41,783 nt of DNA from an uncultured Pelagibacteraceae bacterium (GTDB lineage: Bacteria > Pseudomonadota > Alphaproteobacteria > Pelagibacterales > Pelagibacteraceae), in the NCBI GenBank assembly GCA_902530715.1, contig CACABD010000003.1:1-41783 (forward strand), in the 5' to 3' direction. The notes beneath the pieces are model-generated. The model saw only the letters and a list, made by a program, of their open reading frames with translations, ran no database searches and was not told where the DNA came from. Positions 39,322-41,783 of the stretch are shown one piece after another (position 1 is the first letter of the stretch; the number at the start of each line of letters is the position of its first letter). A program made the translations under genes and the position numbers.

Positions 39322-41783
39322 CTAATTATCCTGTAAAGATTGGACTTTTAGTCTAGTAGTTTTCAAGGATTTTATTGCTTCAAGAAGAGAATAAGCAGTA
39401 GACATATTTGTACAATATGGAATTTTATTTGCCAATGCCCCTCTTCTTAAAGCTCTCGCGTCATTAATTCTATGCTCTGAGTTTCCACCTCCAGTATTTA
39501 TTACAAGAGATATTTTTTTTGAATTTAAAACATCAACTATATGAGGTCTGCCACTACTTACTTTATTAATTTTTCTACATTTCATTCCATTCTGCTTAAT
39601 AATATCCGAAGTTCCTTTTGTAGCCGAAAGAGTGAATCCAAGTTTAATCAATCTTTGAGCTATACCAACAATTTCCTGTTTATGAGAGTCTTTGACTGAC
39701 AAAAAAGCCATTCCTTTTATCGGTAAAGAATTTGAAGCAGCTATTTGACTTTTTGCAAACGCCATTCCAAAATCTTCATCAAAACCCATAACTTCTCCAG
39801 TTGATTTCATCTCTGGTCCTAATAACACATCGCTATCAGGAAACTTATTAAAAGGAAAAACTGCTTCTTTTACAGCAAATTTTTTATTTGTTTTATATTT
39901 TAATTTATATCTATTTAATTTTTCACCTGACATTATTCTTGATGCAATTTTCGCAAGCGGTATACCATTAGCTTTAGAGACAAAAGGTACAGTTCTACTA
40001 GCTCTTGGATTAACTTCGATTACATAAATTTCATCTTTTTTTATCGCAAATTGTATATTTAAAAATCCTTTAACATTTAATGCTAATGCGAGCTTTCTAG
40101 TTTGAACTTTTAATTCTTTTAAAAGATTTGCTTTTATAGATACGGGTGGCAAGCAACAAGCAGAGTCACCTGAGTGTATCCCTGCCTCTTCAATATGTTG
40201 CATTATTCCAGCAACATAAACATCTTTTCCATCGCAGATCGCATCAACATCTACTTCCATTGCATTATCAATAAATTTATCAATTAAAATTGGATTTTTT
40301 TCTGATGCTTTAAAAGCCTCATTTATAAATTGTTTTAATTGGCTTTTATCATGGACTATCTCCATAGCTCTTCCTCCTAAAACATAAGACGGTCTAACAA
40401 CAACAGGTAAGCCGATTTTTTCAGAAATTTTAATCGCTTGATCAAATCTATATGCAATTCCACTTTCTGCTTGTTTAAGTTTTATTTTGATAAGTAGTTC
40501 TCTAAATCTGTCTCTATCTTCTGCTAAATCAATTGAAGTATATTGAGTTCCTAGAATTGGCAATTTATTATCATGTAAAAATTTTGCTAATTTAATAGGG
40601 GTTTGACCACCAAATTGCGCAATTATACCTATGAGATTACCTTTTGATTTTTCTTTTAAAATTATATTTTCAACATATTCTTCTATCAAAGGTTCAAAAT
40701 ATAATCTATCACTCGTGTCGTAATCTGTCGAAACTGTTTCAGGATTACAATTAATCATGATTGTTTCATATCCAGCTTCTTTCAAAGAAAAGCTAGCTTG
40801 ACAACAGCAATAATCAAATTCTATTCCTTGACCAATTCTATTAGGCCCCCCTCCAAGAATTATAATTTTCTTTTTATTAGTTGGTTCAGATTCACACTCA
40901 ATTTTAAAAGAAAAATTTCTTTGATAGGTCGAATACATATAAGGAGTAAAAGACTTAAATTCAGCTGCGCAAGTATCAATTTTTTTAAATACTGGCAAAA
41001 CTTTTAAAGCTTTTCTTTTTAATTTTACTATTTTTTCATTTATTCCAGTTATTTTAGAAATTTTTTTATCAGAAAATCCTATAGACTTTATTCTATTAAA
41101 TTCCCCAAATTTCTTTGGTAGACCTCTTAATACTAATTTATTCTCTTCCTCAATTAATTCTTTTATTTGATTTAAAAACCAAGGGTCAACTTTAGATAAC
41201 TTGTAAATCGTATTTATTGAAATTTTTTTTCTAAAAGCTTCAGCAATAAGAAGTAACTTGTTAGGAATATTAATTTTTAATTTTTTTAAAATCTCTTTTT
41301 TATTATAGTTAAATATATCATCTAATCCAGTTAATCCAATTTCAAGAGATACAAGCGCTTTTTGTAACGACTCTTTAAAATTTCTTCCAATTGCCATTGC
41401 CTCACCAACAGATCTCATAGATGTACCTAAAATTGAATCTGTGTCTGAAAACTTCTCAAAGGTAAATCTAGGAATTTTTGTAACCACGTAGTCTATAGTT
41501 GGTTCAAAAGAGGCAGGTGTTACTTTTGTAATTTCATTTTGAAGTTCATCTAATGTGTAACCTACGGCTAACTTTGCAGCTACTTTAGCAATTGGAAAAC
41601 CCGTAGCTTTAGATGCTAAAGCCGAGGATCTTGAAACTCTTGGATTCATCTCAATTATTACCATCCTTCCATTTTTGGGATTAATTGCAAATTGAACATT
41701 AGAGCCACCAGTTTCAACACCAATTTTTCTTAGACATGCAATAGATGCATTTCTCATTACTTGGTATTCTTTATCAGTTAGTG
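39322..41783 (-). CDS. carB: Carbamoyl-phosphate synthase large subunit, N-terminal part beyond window
   Basis: [87 protein letters not shown]. Confidence 0.98.
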   Translation of the reverse strand, partial: LTDKEYQVMRNASIACLRKIGVETGGSNVQFAINPKNGRMVIIEMNPRVSRSSALASKATGFPIAKVAAKLAVGYTLDELQNEITKVTPASFEPTIDYVVTKIPRFTFEKFSDTDSILGTSMRSVGEAMAIGRNFKESLQKALVSLEIGLTGLDDIFNYNKKEILKKLKINIPNKLLLIAEAFRKKISINTIYKLSKVDPWFLNQIKELIEEENKLVLRGLPKKFGEFNRIKSIGFSDKKISKITGINEKIVKLKRKALKVLPVFKKIDTCAAEFKSFTPYMYSTYQRNFSFKIECESEPTNKKKIIILGGGPNRIGQGIEFDYCCCQASFSLKEAGYETIMINCNPETVSTDYDTSDRLYFEPLIEEYVENIILKEKSKGNLIGIIAQFGGQTPIKLAKFLHDNKLPILGTQYTSIDLAEDRDRFRELLIKIKLKQAESGIAYRFDQAIKISEKIGLPVVVRPSYVLGGRAMEIVHDKSQLKQFINEAFKASEKNPILIDKFIDNAMEVDVDAICDGKDVYVAGIMQHIEEAGIHSGDSACCLPPVSIKANLLKELKVQTRKLALALNVKGFLNIQFAIKKDEIYVIEVNPRASRTVPFVSKANGIPLAKIASRIMSGEKLNRYKLKYKTNKKFAVKEAVFPFNKFPDSDVLLGPEMKSTGEVMGFDEDFGMAFAKSQIAASNSLPIKGMAFLSVKDSHKQEIVGIAQRLIKLGFTLSATKGTSDIIKQNGMKCRKINKVSSGRPHIVDVLNSKKISLVINTGGGNSEHRINDARALRRGALANKIPYCTNMSTAYSLLEAIKSLKTTRLKVQSLQDN

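Overview
This window is a gene-dense, very AT-rich alphaproteobacterial chromosome segment, most likely Pelagibacterales (SAR11). I infer that from gene content, synteny and extreme streamlining; I ran no search. By my tally only about 0.55 kb (roughly 1.3%) of the window is non-coding. I saw no mobile elements, CRISPR arrays, phage genes or classical defence islands. Contents in order: crtI (partial), the ATP synthase Fo operon (atpI-B-E-F'-F) behind smc, dsbA-like and DUF721/dciA-like genes, mutY, an FAD monooxygenase, ccrM, rnhB, family-4 UDG, a TPR protein, ispE, tRNA-Gln, cca, greA, hemF, trmL, petABC, ychF, pth, rplY, prs, pgeF, a MidA-like methyltransferase, lgt, a UbiK/BMFP-like gene, a PetP/PetR/histidine-kinase regulatory trio, ilvE, pgsA-uvrC-folB-folM-like-uvrB, an aspC-like aminotransferase, a divergent ADP-ribosylglycohydrolase-like gene, trxB, an ELM1-like gene, a 2OG-Fe(II) oxygenase and carB (partial). 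Most of the window is housekeeping. The observations most worth following up are: (1) an SMC with intact ABC head halves but no recognisable hinge; (2) a GANTC site overlapping the putative -10 of the ccrM promoter; (3) a CATATG palindrome that supplies both start codons of divergent mutY/DUF721; (4) cca starting 4 nt after a tRNA-Gln; (5) an ADP-ribosylglycohydrolase-fold protein that lacks the canonical metal ligands; (6) pterin genes embedded in a uvrB-uvrC operon; (7) convergent gene ends that all overlap or nearly touch. I did not find a convincing wholly novel multi-gene system.
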